A stretch of DNA of 64,000 nucleotides from Vibrio panuliri (GCF_009938205.1 NZ_AP019655.1:186001-250000), one strand, 5' to 3'. Numbered from the stretch's first letter, positions 35,091-43,931 are shown. Numbers and translations are program-made. Notes: generated by a model not told the origin, from the letters alone.

Positions 35091-36554
35091 TTACGAAAGC
35101 AATTCTCTCAGCGCCATTGGCGAGGAGGTTAAGCCAAGTGATTGTGCAGCCGTAACACCGTACTTATTTTGGTAGCACAAATTATGCCATGCTCTGAAAA
35201 TATCCAATACGGGTAACAAGCCAGCAGGGCGTAGTTTGCGACGAGGCTCATTGATAAAACTTTCGAACAGCAGTTGAAAGCGAGCTTGGTAGAAAGCAGT
35301 ACGCTCAAGAGATGCATGCTGCAACCAATATTTCGGATCGTTGCGTTCGCCTGCTAGATAACAGAGCCCTTTCGCATGTTCAGCGGTCTCTGCGATTGCC
35401 CAGCGGTCACGCCACCAGCCCATATGAACAATATCCACTTTAGGGATAGGCAAATCTTTGCCCCATTTGCCATCAACATACATTAGGTCGATGGATTTGG
35501 CTTCAATTCTCGGCAGACTAACACTGAGTGCCGCAGAGCGAAGGAGAGGATCTTGCGGTAAGTAAATCGTGATGCGTCTATCATCGGGACACAAGCTAAG
35601 CACATGCAGAAAATGAGCATAAGAAGTGTAAGGAGGACGAATCAATGCCCCTTTTGAAGGGTAGTGGAAACTGCTTAAGTTCCCCATTGGGTCTTCAACG
35701 TTGCCACGCGCTAAAATGACTTGATACTGTTGGTCAATTCGTTCGCGCAAGCTGCTAGCAAGCATTGAAGGCGGCTGATTGGCTTCAGTCGTATATTGAT
35801 AGGGTACGTAACGAGCGGGCGTATTGAACGGGTCGTGATCGAGCTCACCACTTGGTTCTTCATCCGGTGAGTAATTGACATTTTGGCAAAGAATATAGCC
35901 AGACTTTGCGTCGCCAGTTGTGAGCCAAAAGACACCATTGCTACTTTTGGGTTGCAGTGGAACATAGTGTGAAGCTAACTCAAATTGCTCAGCGTGGTTG
36001 ACCCAGCGAGCATCGAACATGGCAAGTTTACGTCGGCAGCGGCTGGCAATATGCTCAATGTGATCGTAAAAAGTTTTTGGGTTGATCTCGAGCTTACGAC
36101 AAATTTCGCGCACCGAATAACCGGTAAAAAGTTGTGCCAGCAGGTTTTCTTGAAAAGCGAGTTTATGATTACTGCCAGACCACTTATCTACAAAGGTCAG
36201 TTGGCAACATTTGCAGCGGTAGCGTTGACGGTCACCACTGTAACCAAAGGCATGATAGAGGTGCTTGTGGGTATGGACTGATAAGCCAAAGTTTTGACAC
36301 TCTTCGTTGCGGCAAGCGGGGAGCCCAGCGCAGTGATAGCTTCTCAAGCGCTGCAATTCATTGAGCACTTCTTGATTATTAAGTAAGGGGGGGAAAGCAC
36401 CACACTCACGACAAACCATGGCTGGTCGTTTAGGGTTGGTATGCTGCACAACATAACGTTCTGCATCACTCAATCCAAAGTTGTCACACGCCAATGTTTT
36501 ACAAAAGTTGAGCTGTAACCCGTTCGCTTCCGCAGGCAAATCGCCAGACGCCAC
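35091..36554 (-). CDS. Transposase-derived protein with duplicated zinc ribbons
   Basis: 487 residues. Two CX4C...CX2C units (C18/C23 with C48/C51; C81/C86 with C114/C117, the last in RQRYRCKCCQLTFVDKW) look like the zinc ribbons of IS1-type transposases. A helix-turn-helix follows (YSVREICRKLEINPKTFYDHI, about 146-167), then an RNase-H-like stretch (FWLTTGDAKSGYILCQN) and a C-terminal end, YGVTAAQSLGLTSSPMALRELL, resembling DDE transposase tails. No inverted repeats or target duplication were found around it. I read it as a domesticated transposase fixed in the genome, perhaps a DNA-binding regulator. Start is GTG at 36554 behind GAGGGGGCG. Confidence 0.7.
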   Translation of the reverse strand: MASGDLPAEANGLQLNFCKTLACDNFGLSDAERYVVQHTNPKRPAMVCRECGAFPPLLNNQEVLNELQRLRSYHCAGLPACRNEECQNFGLSVHTHKHLYHAFGYSGDRQRYRCKCCQLTFVDKWSGSNHKLAFQENLLAQLFTGYSVREICRKLEINPKTFYDHIEHIASRCRRKLAMFDARWVNHAEQFELASHYVPLQPKSSNGVFWLTTGDAKSGYILCQNVNYSPDEEPSGELDHDPFNTPARYVPYQYTTEANQPPSMLASSLRERIDQQYQVILARGNVEDPMGNLSSFHYPSKGALIRPPYTSYAHFLHVLSLCPDDRRITIYLPQDPLLRSAALSVSLPRIEAKSIDLMYVDGKWGKDLPIPKVDIVHMGWWRDRWAIAETAEHAKGLCYLAGERNDPKYWLQHASLERTAFYQARFQLLFESFINEPRRKLRPAGLLPVLDIFRAWHNLCYQNKYGVTAAQSLGLTSSPMALRELLS

Positions 36555-36578
36555 AATCGCCCCCTCAGGATAATCGAA

Positions 36579-36601
36579 GTTGCCAGCTTAAAGCTGGCAA
36601 C
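36579..36601 (-). terminator. Hairpin after deoD
   Basis: GTTGCCAGCTT and AAGCTGGCAAC form an 11-bp perfect stem 7 bases past the deoD stop. The T tract on the minus strand is poor (TTCGATTAT), so it may act partly as an mRNA 3' stabiliser. Confidence 0.65.
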
Positions 36602-36607
36602 AGTTGT

Positions 36608-37318
36608 TTAAACGTTAATGGCTGTTTCTAGAGCCACTTTCATCATGTCATTGAACGACTTTTGGCGTTCCTCTGAGCTGAGTTTTTCACCACGAATAAT
36701 GTGGTCTGATACCGTCAGAATAGTCAGTGCTTTTGCGCCAAGGTCAGCTGCAACACCGTAAATACCTGCCGCTTCCATATCGACACCCAAGATGCCCAGT
36801 TTTTCCATCTTCTCAAAGATGTCTGCTTCAGGTGTGTAGAAAAGATCGGCAGAGAAAACGTTGCCCACTTTTACTGGAACATTTTTTTCACGCGCTTTTC
36901 CTACTGCCGTTTCCAGCAAACCAAAGTCTGCGATAGCAGCAAAATCATGATTGTTGAAGCGGATACGGTTAACCTTTGAGTCCGTTGAGGCACCCATACC
37001 AATCACAACGTCCATTAGTTTAACATCATCGCGTACTGCGCCACAGCTTCCAACACGAATCACGTTCTTAACACCGTACTCAGCAATCAATTCATGCACG
37101 TAAATACAGCATGAAGGGATACCCATACCGTGCCCCATTACCGATACGCGTTTGCCTTTATATGTGCCAGTGAAGCCAAACATATTGCGGACATCACAAA
37201 CCTGCTCTACGTCTTCTAAGAAAGTTTCAGCAATGTATTTTGCACGCAGTGGATCGCCCGGCATAAGTACTGTTTCAGCGAAGTCACCTGGTTTAGCGTT
37301 GATGTGTGGGGTTGCCAT
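36608..37318 (-). CDS. deoD: Purine nucleoside phosphorylase, DeoD type
   Basis: 236 residues, the usual hexameric bacterial type. Phosphorolysis of inosine, adenosine and guanosine nucleosides. Signatures: [72 protein letters not shown] and the catalytic Asp in [10 protein letters not shown]. Start at ATG 37318 after TTGGAGC; the frame's ten extra residues lack homology. Vibrios have another deoD in the deo operon, so this is probably the second copy. Confidence 0.95.
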   Translation of the reverse strand: MATPHINAKPGDFAETVLMPGDPLRAKYIAETFLEDVEQVCDVRNMFGFTGTYKGKRVSVMGHGMGIPSCCIYVHELIAEYGVKNVIRVGSCGAVRDDVKLMDVVIGMGASTDSKVNRIRFNNHDFAAIADFGLLETAVGKAREKNVPVKVGNVFSADLFYTPEADIFEKMEKLGILGVDMEAAGIYGVAADLGAKALTILTVSDHIIRGEKLSSEERQKSFNDMMKVALETAINV

Positions 37319-37562
37319 AGTCTTGCTCCAATATTCAACGGCATTCAATGGTTAGTAACTAAAACTGTTGAATGCCAAAATGTTCGTTAAGGCAATACTA
37401 GCGAGTAAAACTGGGCATCCATGAGATTCTCGTCACAAAAAATTAGACTTAATCAAAAATAATCACTCTTGATAACTAAATCTGTTGAAAGCAAAGAGGC
37501 AATCGATTGGGAGAGATTTTACAAATTTTATTGATCATTTTTAGGCGCGTTATACGTAAAAG

Positions 37563-37634
37563 TTGTACCAAAAAAAAACTTGTACAATAAATCAAAGTTG
37601 TGACTATACTTGTACATAAATAAAAAATGTACAA
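37563..37634 (+). promoter_or_regulatory. Two paired TTGTACA operators over the DUF523-MerR-photolyase promoter
   Basis: TTGTACC at 37563, TTGTACAA at 37580, TTGTACAT at 37610 and ATGTACAA at 37627. Sites 1-2 and 3-4 are both exactly 17 bases apart, and 3-4 form a perfect inverted repeat with a 9-base A/T spacer. TTGTAC (37580) to TATACT (37605) gives a -35/-10 pair with a 19-base spacer, the long spacing typical of MerR-type promoters. Likely bound by the MerR protein encoded downstream (38604). Confidence 0.75.
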
Positions 37635-37663
37635 CAACGTCATAATAGAGCGGAGTGATCATC

Positions 37664-38614
37664 ATGGAAGCGAGCATCAAAATCGGTATTAGTGCGTGTG
37701 TGTTAGGTGAAAATGTGCGGTTTGATTCTGGGCACAAATTGAGTCGGTTTGTAACCAATGAATTGAGCAAGGTATTTGAGTTTGTCTCAGTTTGCCCAGA
37801 AGTAGAGTCCGGTATGCCTGTACCACGCCCCACCATTCGTTTGATTTCTGACCAAGAGCGCATTGCGCTAGTCGAAACCAAAGATGCGTCTAAAGATCAC
37901 ACCCAGAGCATGCTCGATTTTTCTGAGAAACGAATTGACCAATTAAGCAAACAAGATCTTTGCGGCTACATTGTCTGTGCCAAATCACCAACCTGTGGTA
38001 TGGAACGCGTTAAGGTTTATGGTAAGAACAACGCAGACAAGGTCGGTGTTGGTCTGTACACCAAAGAACTGATGGAACGCATGCCATGGTTGCCAGTCGA
38101 AGAAGATGGTCGGCTTAATGATCCTGTGTTGAAAGAAAACTTTGTGACTCGTGTTTACTGCTTACACGATTTCTACCAATCAATGGGCGGAGAGCCAACG
38201 GCGGGTAAGATCGTCGCGTTTCACTCTCGATATAAACTCACTTTGATGGCACATCATCCAGCTTCCTATAAAGAGTTAGGTAAGTTGGTGGCGCGAGTGG
38301 CCGATTACAGTATCGACGAGTTCTTTCAACGTTACAGAACGGGGTTAATGCAGGCAATGGCAAATCGAGCTAGCCGCAAAAACAACACCAATGTATTGAT
38401 GCATATCCAAGGCTATTTTAAGCGCGATCTTAACGCGGAAGAAAAAGCAGAGCTTTGCCAAGTAATTGATGACTATCGCATCGGGGTATTACCATTACTG
38501 GCGCCAATGACGCTGCTTAAGCATCATATGAAACGCACTCCCAACGAATACCTACAACATCAGAAATTTTTAAACCCTTACCCAGAGGAGTTACGTCTAC
38601 GTTATGGGCTGTAA
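37664..38614 (+). CDS. DUF523-DUF1722 fusion protein
   Basis: 316 residues: DUF523 (about 1-150; IKIGISACVLGENVRFDSGHK, VCPEVESGMPVPRPTIRLI, KSPTCGMERVKVY with Cys residues suggesting metal) and DUF1722 (about 190-305; FHSRYKLTLMAHHPASYKELGKLVA, LMHIQGYFKRDLNAEEKAEL), the YbgA type. Often beside photolyase genes, as in E. coli (ybgA-phr), though the biochemical role is unknown to me. Start at ATG 37664, eight bases after GGAG. First gene of the DUF523, MerR, photolyase, L,D-transpeptidase run. Confidence 0.9.
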   Translation: MEASIKIGISACVLGENVRFDSGHKLSRFVTNELSKVFEFVSVCPEVESGMPVPRPTIRLISDQERIALVETKDASKDHTQSMLDFSEKRIDQLSKQDLCGYIVCAKSPTCGMERVKVYGKNNADKVGVGLYTKELMERMPWLPVEEDGRLNDPVLKENFVTRVYCLHDFYQSMGGEPTAGKIVAFHSRYKLTLMAHHPASYKELGKLVARVADYSIDEFFQRYRTGLMQAMANRASRKNNTNVLMHIQGYFKRDLNAEEKAELCQVIDDYRIGVLPLLAPMTLLKHHMKRTPNEYLQHQKFLNPYPEELRLRYGL

Positions 38615-39401
38615 GGAAAAGCTGTACGCCATTCGAGAAGTATCCGAGGTAACGGGCATCAAGCCCGTCACCTTGCGAGCGTGGCAACGTCGGTACAATA
38701 TTATTCAACCAGAACGCACTGAGAAAGGTCACCGACTTTACACAGACACCCACATTGAACAAATCAAAACCATTCAAGGCTGGCTGGAAAAAGGGGTGGC
38801 CATTGGCAAGGTGAAAGCTTTGCTTGAAAGCGAGGCTGGCGTTGAAGATGTGTCATTAGCAAATTCGCAACTGGAAGAGGTGGAGGCGATGCTGACAGCA
38901 CTGGCATTGCTCAATCGCTCCAAAGCGGAATCCGTACTGTCACAAGTTTGCAAAGAGTATCCGCTGGATATCTTGCAGCATCGGTTTATTCAGCCAATTT
39001 TTGACGCACTTAGCAGCGTAAAACGCAGTCAGAGAACCTTGCAACAAGGGATGTTCAACTCGTTAGTGATGGCTCAGCTCTCATTCATATTGGAAGCCGA
39101 AAACAAAGTGGCTCCTCAAGGGCGATGCTTGTTGGTGAGTTATGAAGAACTGGGGTCTATTGAGCTTCGATTATGGGCATTGAAACTGTCAGAACAGGGT
39201 TTTAGCGTCAACTTTATTGAAGGCGTCGATGATGTTTCAGCCCTAGTCGATCATGACGGACTCAAAAAGTACCAAGCGGTTTCATTGTTTGCCAGCCAAG
39301 CACCTTCTCAGGTTCAAATTGAGTCAGTGAAAGTACTGCAAGGGCGACTCGCTGAAAACTTAATACTGAATCCGCTGCTCGACTCTTTGACAAAAATATA
39401 A
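38604..39401 (+). CDS. MerR-family regulator, CarH/LitR-like but lacking the B12-binding His
   Basis: 265 residues. N-terminal MerR helix-turn-helix (YAIREVSEVTGIKPVTLRAWQRRYNIIQPERTEKGHRLYTD, about 7-50). The rest follows the layout of light-sensing LitR/CarH proteins: a helical bundle and a Rossmann-like fold (RCLLVSYEELGSIELRLWALKLSEQGFSVNFIEG). Where B12-binding members have DxHxxG, this reads SYEELG, so the cobalamin ligand His is gone and the protein is probably not B12-photosensitive. It overlaps the DUF523 gene by 11 bases and lies 9 bases before phrB. The TTGTACA operators are its probable sites. Confidence 0.88.
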   Translation: MGCKEKLYAIREVSEVTGIKPVTLRAWQRRYNIIQPERTEKGHRLYTDTHIEQIKTIQGWLEKGVAIGKVKALLESEAGVEDVSLANSQLEEVEAMLTALALLNRSKAESVLSQVCKEYPLDILQHRFIQPIFDALSSVKRSQRTLQQGMFNSLVMAQLSFILEAENKVAPQGRCLLVSYEELGSIELRLWALKLSEQGFSVNFIEGVDDVSALVDHDGLKKYQAVSLFASQAPSQVQIESVKVLQGRLAENLILNPLLDSLTKI

Positions 39402-39410
39402 GGACATAAA

Positions 39411-40820
39411 ATGCAGATTGTATGGCTGCGACGAGATTTACGCGTAGAGGATAACAGCGCACTTCACCAAGCTATCGATTCTGGGCAACCGGTCGTCGCG
39501 GTTTTTATCGCGACGCCAGAGACTTGGGCAAAGCATCATTTGGCTCCCATCCAAGCTGATTTAATCTATCGCCGCTTATTTGAACTTCAGCATGATCTCG
39601 CTAAGCTAAATATTCCGCTTCTTTACCATCAAGTCGCGGATTTTACTGAGAGCGTTGATTGGCTATGTGATGCCGCCTCAGAACTGCAAGCGTCGCGGAT
39701 TCTGTTTAACAAAGAGTATGAATGGAATGAGTCGCAACGTGATCAGTACCTTTGTGAGCGCGCCAAATGTGATGTGGCTAGCTATGACGACAAGTGTTTA
39801 TTTGCCCCAGGGAGTGTGTTTAATAAGCAGGGTGACTACTTTAAAGTCTTTACCCCGTTTAAAAAGCATTACTTGGCAAAGTTGGAGCAATATCCGGCCA
39901 CTATTGCCAAATCTCACCGTGTTGAGGAGCGAGCAGAGCTTGGCGCGATGTCGGCCTATCTGCTTTCTGCTGACTCTGAGTTTTCTTACCCTCGCGCGTC
40001 GAGTGAAGGCTATTGCGTCGACACTCGTTCTATCCGTCAAAGACTGCGTGATTTTTGCCAAGACGATGTTGATGGTTATCAGCAGCAGCGTGATTTCCCC
40101 GCGGTAGAAGGCACAAGTCGCTTGTCCCCTTACTTAGCTATTGGTGCGCTGTCTGTAAGACAATGCACGGCACGTTTAATGATCGGACACGGTTATCATC
40201 TCAGCCTTGGGCGTCAAACGTGGCTTAGTGAACTTATTTGGCGTGATTTTTATCAACATCTCGTCTTCTTTGAACCCAAGCTCTCGAAAGGGAAAAATTT
40301 TGTTGGCTGGACAGAGAAAGTTGAATGGTTGGAGAACCATGATTACTTGAGTGCCTGGCAGCAAGGTAGAACAGGCTATCCGATTGTGGATGCTGCGATG
40401 CGACAGCTTAATGCCACCGGGTGGATGCACAACCGACTAAGAATGATCGTGGCAAGTTTTCTCACCAAAGACCTGCATATCCATTGGCATGAAGGCGAAA
40501 AATACTTTATGCAGCAACTGATCGATGGCGATTATGCCGCGAACAATGGTGGCTGGCAATGGAGTGCCTCGACAGGGTGCGATGGGCAACCTTACTTTCG
40601 TATTTTTAATCCGATTACGCAGGGAGAGAAATTTGACGCACAAGGGGCGTTTATCCGTACATGGATTCCAGAGCTTGAGAGTGTGCCTGATAAGTTTATT
40701 CATAAACCGTGGTTATGGGACAATGTAAATACCTTGTCATATCCACAACCAATAGTTGATCACAAAAGCGAAAGAGCGCTAACCTTACGCTTCTTTCAAA
40801 ATGCCAAGGATTCGTTGTAA
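39411..40820 (+). CDS. phrB: Deoxyribodipyrimidine photolyase
   Basis: 469 residues, class I CPD photolyase. Antenna domain (QIVWLRRDLRVEDNSALHQAIDSGQPVVAVF) and FAD domain (GYPIVDAAMRQLNATGWMHNRLRMIVASFLTKDLHIHW, GDYAANNGGWQWSASTGCDGQPYFRIFNP) are complete. Repairs cyclobutane dimers with blue light. Start ATG 39411 with AAGGA upstream. Its stop codon overlaps the start of the next gene (TAATG). Confidence 0.97.
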   Translation: MQIVWLRRDLRVEDNSALHQAIDSGQPVVAVFIATPETWAKHHLAPIQADLIYRRLFELQHDLAKLNIPLLYHQVADFTESVDWLCDAASELQASRILFNKEYEWNESQRDQYLCERAKCDVASYDDKCLFAPGSVFNKQGDYFKVFTPFKKHYLAKLEQYPATIAKSHRVEERAELGAMSAYLLSADSEFSYPRASSEGYCVDTRSIRQRLRDFCQDDVDGYQQQRDFPAVEGTSRLSPYLAIGALSVRQCTARLMIGHGYHLSLGRQTWLSELIWRDFYQHLVFFEPKLSKGKNFVGWTEKVEWLENHDYLSAWQQGRTGYPIVDAAMRQLNATGWMHNRLRMIVASFLTKDLHIHWHEGEKYFMQQLIDGDYAANNGGWQWSASTGCDGQPYFRIFNPITQGEKFDAQGAFIRTWIPELESVPDKFIHKPWLWDNVNTLSYPQPIVDHKSERALTLRFFQNAKDSL

Positions 40821-41740
40821 TGCTGCGTAAGCTGCTCATACTGTGTAGTTGTTTTAGTGCCTCTGTTTGGGCAACAAGTTACCAATTGCCGCCGGAAGGC
40901 AGCAATATTGTCGGCAGAATCCAGTTTCACCAGATTGAGAAAGGTGAAAGCATGGCGGATATTGCTAAGCAATATGACGTTGGTTTTTTGAGTCTGATGG
41001 CAGCCAACCAAGGTGTTGACCCTTTCCTTCCTTCTGAAGGGTATGTACTTACGATTCCCACACAAGTGATTTTGCCGCATGTCGAGCATGAAGGCATCGT
41101 GATTAACCTAGCAGAATTGCGCCTCTACTATTTTGACCCTGCGGAGGATCAAGTGCATATCTTCCCTGTTGGTATTGGGCGTGTTGGGCGTGATACGCCA
41201 GAAATGGTGACGAAAATTAGCCAGAAACGTCCCAATCCAACTTGGACGCCGCCTAAGTCAATTCGCAAAGAGTACGCCGCAAAAGGCATAGAGCTGCCAG
41301 CTGTTGTACCCGCAGGGCCAGACAATCCGTTGGGAGAGTATGCACTGCGTCTAGCTCATGGTGCTGGGGATTATTTGATCCACGGAACGAACAAAGATTT
41401 TGGGATTGGTATGCGAGTCAGTGCTGGCTGCATTCGAATGGATCCTAAAGATATTGAGTGGTTATTTCAGCAAGTCGAACTCGGCGTGAAGGTGACGGTT
41501 ATTAATGAGCCGGTCAAAGTGACGCTAGAGCCAGATAGAAGCGTCTATTTAGAAGCCCATGAACCCCTCACTCGTAGTGATGGCAGTAAAAAAGTATTGG
41601 GTGTCCCTGAAGAGCTTAAGTGGTGGTTGCAAGCGATGGATAAGCCTGATGCCAAAGCCCGTGCGGCGATTTTGGCTCAAAATGGCGTTCCTGTTGAGAT
41701 TGTCGAGCCCCATAGCTTTGATACGGATGAGATTTTTTAG
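40820..41740 (+). CDS. ldtA: L,D-transpeptidase with LysM domain (LdtA-like)
   Basis: 306 residues: signal peptide (about 1-18, ending VWA), LysM domain (about 37-80, FHQIEKGESMADIAKQYDVG) and a YkuD catalytic domain (about 92-220) with His188 in LIHGTNKD and the catalytic Cys204 in SAGCIRM. Cross-links peptidoglycan through 3-3 bonds or attaches lipoproteins. V. cholerae LdtA (VCA0058) occupies the same neighbourhood next to photolyase. Start codon overlaps phrB, implying translational coupling. The Lpp gene at 57.4 kb is a possible substrate. Confidence 0.93.
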   Translation: MLRKLLILCSCFSASVWATSYQLPPEGSNIVGRIQFHQIEKGESMADIAKQYDVGFLSLMAANQGVDPFLPSEGYVLTIPTQVILPHVEHEGIVINLAELRLYYFDPAEDQVHIFPVGIGRVGRDTPEMVTKISQKRPNPTWTPPKSIRKEYAAKGIELPAVVPAGPDNPLGEYALRLAHGAGDYLIHGTNKDFGIGMRVSAGCIRMDPKDIEWLFQQVELGVKVTVINEPVKVTLEPDRSVYLEAHEPLTRSDGSKKVLGVPEELKWWLQAMDKPDAKARAAILAQNGVPVEIVEPHSFDTDEIF

Positions 41741-41903
41741 CCAACATTCCGCCTTATTTTACGAAGTGTAAACTTGCCGCTACGTTAACCCGTGGCGGTT
41801 TTTTTATCTATTTGTCGACTTTTTATCAATCTGCCGCCATTTTATGGCACGGAAAAGCCACCTTGTGCAGTTTACAAGGTGTGTAAGCAAAGGAACGCAA
41901 ACT

Positions 41904-42506
41904 ATGGACACCGATCACTCTCCGTATGAAAACTTATTAGCACTAATGGTTGGCAGCGGACTGGTTTCATTAGGAATCATCTTCTTTAATAAAGTTGGCT
42001 TGCTAACCGGTGGTACGGCTGGCTTAGCGATTTTCATTACCAAAGTTACCGATTTTAGTTTCGGACAAGTCTTCTTCGCCCTTAATCTTCCGTTTTATTA
42101 CCTCTCTTTCACGCGAATGGGATGGCGTTTTACCCTCAATACGTTTGTGGCAGTGCTGATTGTGTCAGCGGCTTCTGATTACTTACATTACGTAATTGAA
42201 CTCAAGCAAATTAACGAAGTGTATGCAGCCTTGATTGGTGGTGCTTTAATTGGCACGGGATTATTAGTTATTTTCCGTCACAAGATGAGTTTAGGTGGTT
42301 TCAATATATTAGCGCTATTTCTACAAGAGCGGTTTGGTATACGTGCCGGCAAAGTTCAGATGGCACTTGATTGCAGTATTGTGGTGATGTCGTTGTTTAT
42401 TGTGCACTGGGGCTTAATTGTCTTGTCGGTGATTGGTGCGATTGTGACGAATTTGATTTTGGCCATGAACCACAAACCTGGTCGATATCAACCTCAAGCG
42501 AATTGA
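41904..42506 (+). CDS. YitT-family membrane protein
   Basis: 200 residues, five to six helices. The N-terminal GSGLVSLGIIFFNKVGLLTGGTAGLAIFITKVT and ALIGGALIGTGLLVIFRHKMSLGGFNILALFLQ repeat the Gly-rich motif found twice in YitT proteins. Transport role suspected, substrate unknown. Start at ATG 41904 after AAAGGAACG; the frame goes 20 codons further up without a ribosome site. Confidence 0.85.
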   Translation: MDTDHSPYENLLALMVGSGLVSLGIIFFNKVGLLTGGTAGLAIFITKVTDFSFGQVFFALNLPFYYLSFTRMGWRFTLNTFVAVLIVSAASDYLHYVIELKQINEVYAALIGGALIGTGLLVIFRHKMSLGGFNILALFLQERFGIRAGKVQMALDCSIVVMSLFIVHWGLIVLSVIGAIVTNLILAMNHKPGRYQPQAN

Positions 42507-43283
42507 TGGCTACCTTTAAGCGCTTGGTACAATGAATCAGACAACGCTCTGAAGCCAGTATTTTTCACTCGGTTCAGTTTAGAGTAGACAAAAAAAGCGC
42601 CCATATGATAAGCAAACATATGGGCGAAAATTTGGGCAACAATTTGAAATTGTTAAATTGGAGATGTTGGTAAACATCCGTATTCAAACTGTTAAAACAT
42701 TCTCGATGTTATGAATGATTTTCTCAGTATCACCAACGGGCATAACTTAACACTTTTGTTACGTATCGTTAATTGATAATTTTAAAAAGATAAATTCCAA
42801 AATTGAAATCAAGCCTCTAGCCCTTGTCCTATCTAGCTTTCGCAAATTTATTTTTTTTCACCCATATCCTTAGAGAAAGCGTAAGAAATCAATATAAATC
42901 ATTGATTAAATAGATAAATAAAAAACGTTTAATTGTATAAAATTACGGCTAAGTTGACATAATCTGCAACAAACTGTCTTTGGCTATCTGGGCTGAAACA
43001 AAGCTGTCATTTTCATGATCAATTGCAATAATATTTAACTTATTTTAAAAGAATCGACCCCGTCATATTGCGGTCTGGTAACATTTTTGACTGATGGATG
43101 CTAAGAAAAATAGCGGGAGTGTCATTAAGGCTGGTGCGTGTTATGAGTGATGGGTAGGGCAGGAGAATAGAGTTTAGTATTGCGATGAAGTCGCGTTTTG
43201 ATGTTGTTATTGTGATTTTGTAGGGCGTTATTGGATTAAAAAATTGGAGTTTGGATACGTCGGCTCCTCCTTGAGCTAGCAGA
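42507..43283. other. Long non-coding region
   Basis: 777 bases without a convincing gene. The left part holds the minus-strand terminator at 42598-42626 and the structured candidate RNA. Positions 42720-43280 are AT-rich with poly-A/T tracts and no open frame of note. No sixth copy of the small exported gene family was seen at its right edge. Confidence 0.6.
42590..42700 (-). ncRNA. Candidate small RNA with three hairpins and terminator
   Basis: On the minus strand: GATGTT/AACATC hairpin (42663-42678), a 17-base palindrome AACAATTTGAAATTGTT (42638-42654) and CGCCCATATG/CATATGGGCG (42598-42626), followed by GC and a run of six to seven T. The nearest upstream gene on that strand ends about 660 bases away, so a separate short transcript is more likely than a distant terminator. 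A possible -35 TTGGTG and -10 CATAAC lie near 42710-42740. The 5' end is a guess. Confidence 0.5.
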
Positions 43284-43499
43284 TCATTTCATGCTTTTTG
43301 CTGCATGTTCTATTTGCTTAGGTGACATGCCAACGGCGATGGCGCCGGTGGCAAACGCTTTGATCGTTTGTTCTGTTGTCACATCTGCCGTAGCCGGCTT
43401 GTCATTTTTGCCATTTTCCATTTCTGAGTTGGTAGCGGCATGCGCCCCAGATACTGAGAATGAAAATAGAGACAAAGCAATAACAATGGCCCTTTTCAT
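43284..43499 (-). CDS. Small exported protein, copy 1 of a five-gene family
   Basis: 71 residues. Signal peptide MKRAIVIALSLFSFSVSGAHA, then an acidic linker and the shared C-terminal motif: TTEQTIKAFATGAIAVGMSPKQIEHAAKSMK. The motif, roughly A-I-x-x-x-A-x-G-A-I-x-x-G-M-S-x-x-Q-I-E, recurs in all five neighbours. Ribosome site GAAGAGG. Last gene of the tandem array in the direction of transcription. Function unknown. Confidence 0.85.
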   Translation of the reverse strand: MKRAIVIALSLFSFSVSGAHAATNSEMENGKNDKPATADVTTEQTIKAFATGAIAVGMSPKQIEHAAKSMK

Positions 43500-43551
43500 A
43501 GTTAAACCTCTTCAACATATTGTTGTCATCGTCGACGAATGACATTTTTTA

Positions 43552-43713
43552 TTAAATGGCTTGCTGAATTTGTGAGTGCGACATGCCAACGCTTATCGCA
43601 CCACTAGCAAAGCCTTGAGCAACTCGTTCTGCTGATACACTTGCAGTTGACGCTTGTGTAGCGAAAGCAGAAACCGAGAAAATAGATAACGCAATAATCA
43701 GTGTCTTTTTCAT
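43552..43713 (-). CDS. Small exported protein, copy 2 of a five-gene family
   Basis: 53 residues. Signal peptide MKKTLIIALSIFSVSAFATQA and mature part STASVSAERVAQGFASGAISVGMSHSQIQQAI, the shortest of the set, missing the terminal Lys of its relatives. I start at ATG 43713 because it matches the paralogues; upstream frame is not conserved. Ribosome site AAAGGTAAAA. Confidence 0.85.
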   Translation of the reverse strand: MKKTLIIALSIFSVSAFATQASTASVSAERVAQGFASGAISVGMSHSQIQQAI

Positions 43714-43766
43714 AATTTTTACCTTTATTCGTTTTATTTCTTGAAGCAATAATTAATGGACAGTGG

Positions 43767-43931
43767 TTACTTGATCGCTTTTTCAATTTGCTTTGGTGTC
43801 ATACCAATGCTCATCGCGCCTGTTGCAACACCTTTAATTGCTTGCTCTGCAGTTACGTTTGCCGTAGTCGCTTGAGCTGCGAATGTTGAAATAGAGAAGA
43901 TAGAAAGCGCGATGATAATTACATTTTTCAT
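43767..43931 (-). CDS. Small exported protein, copy 3 of a five-gene family
   Basis: 54 residues, too short to attract most gene callers. Translation begins MKNVIIIALSIFSISTFAAQA (signal peptide) and ends IKGVATGAMSIGMTPKQIEK plus AIK. Strong ribosome site AAAAGGAAAAGG. The start and the whole reading frame are supported by similarity to the neighbouring copies. Confidence 0.85.
   Translation of the reverse strand: MKNVIIIALSIFSISTFAAQATTANVTAEQAIKGVATGAMSIGMTPKQIEKAIK

Noticed and set aside
35091..36554. Intact insertion sequence
   Set aside because: No terminal inverted repeats or target duplication found; protein is long and conserved-looking, so called transposase-derived.
42590..42700. 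Qrr small RNA
   Set aside because: The conserved Qrr core and a sigma-54 promoter were not seen; kept only as an unnamed candidate RNA.
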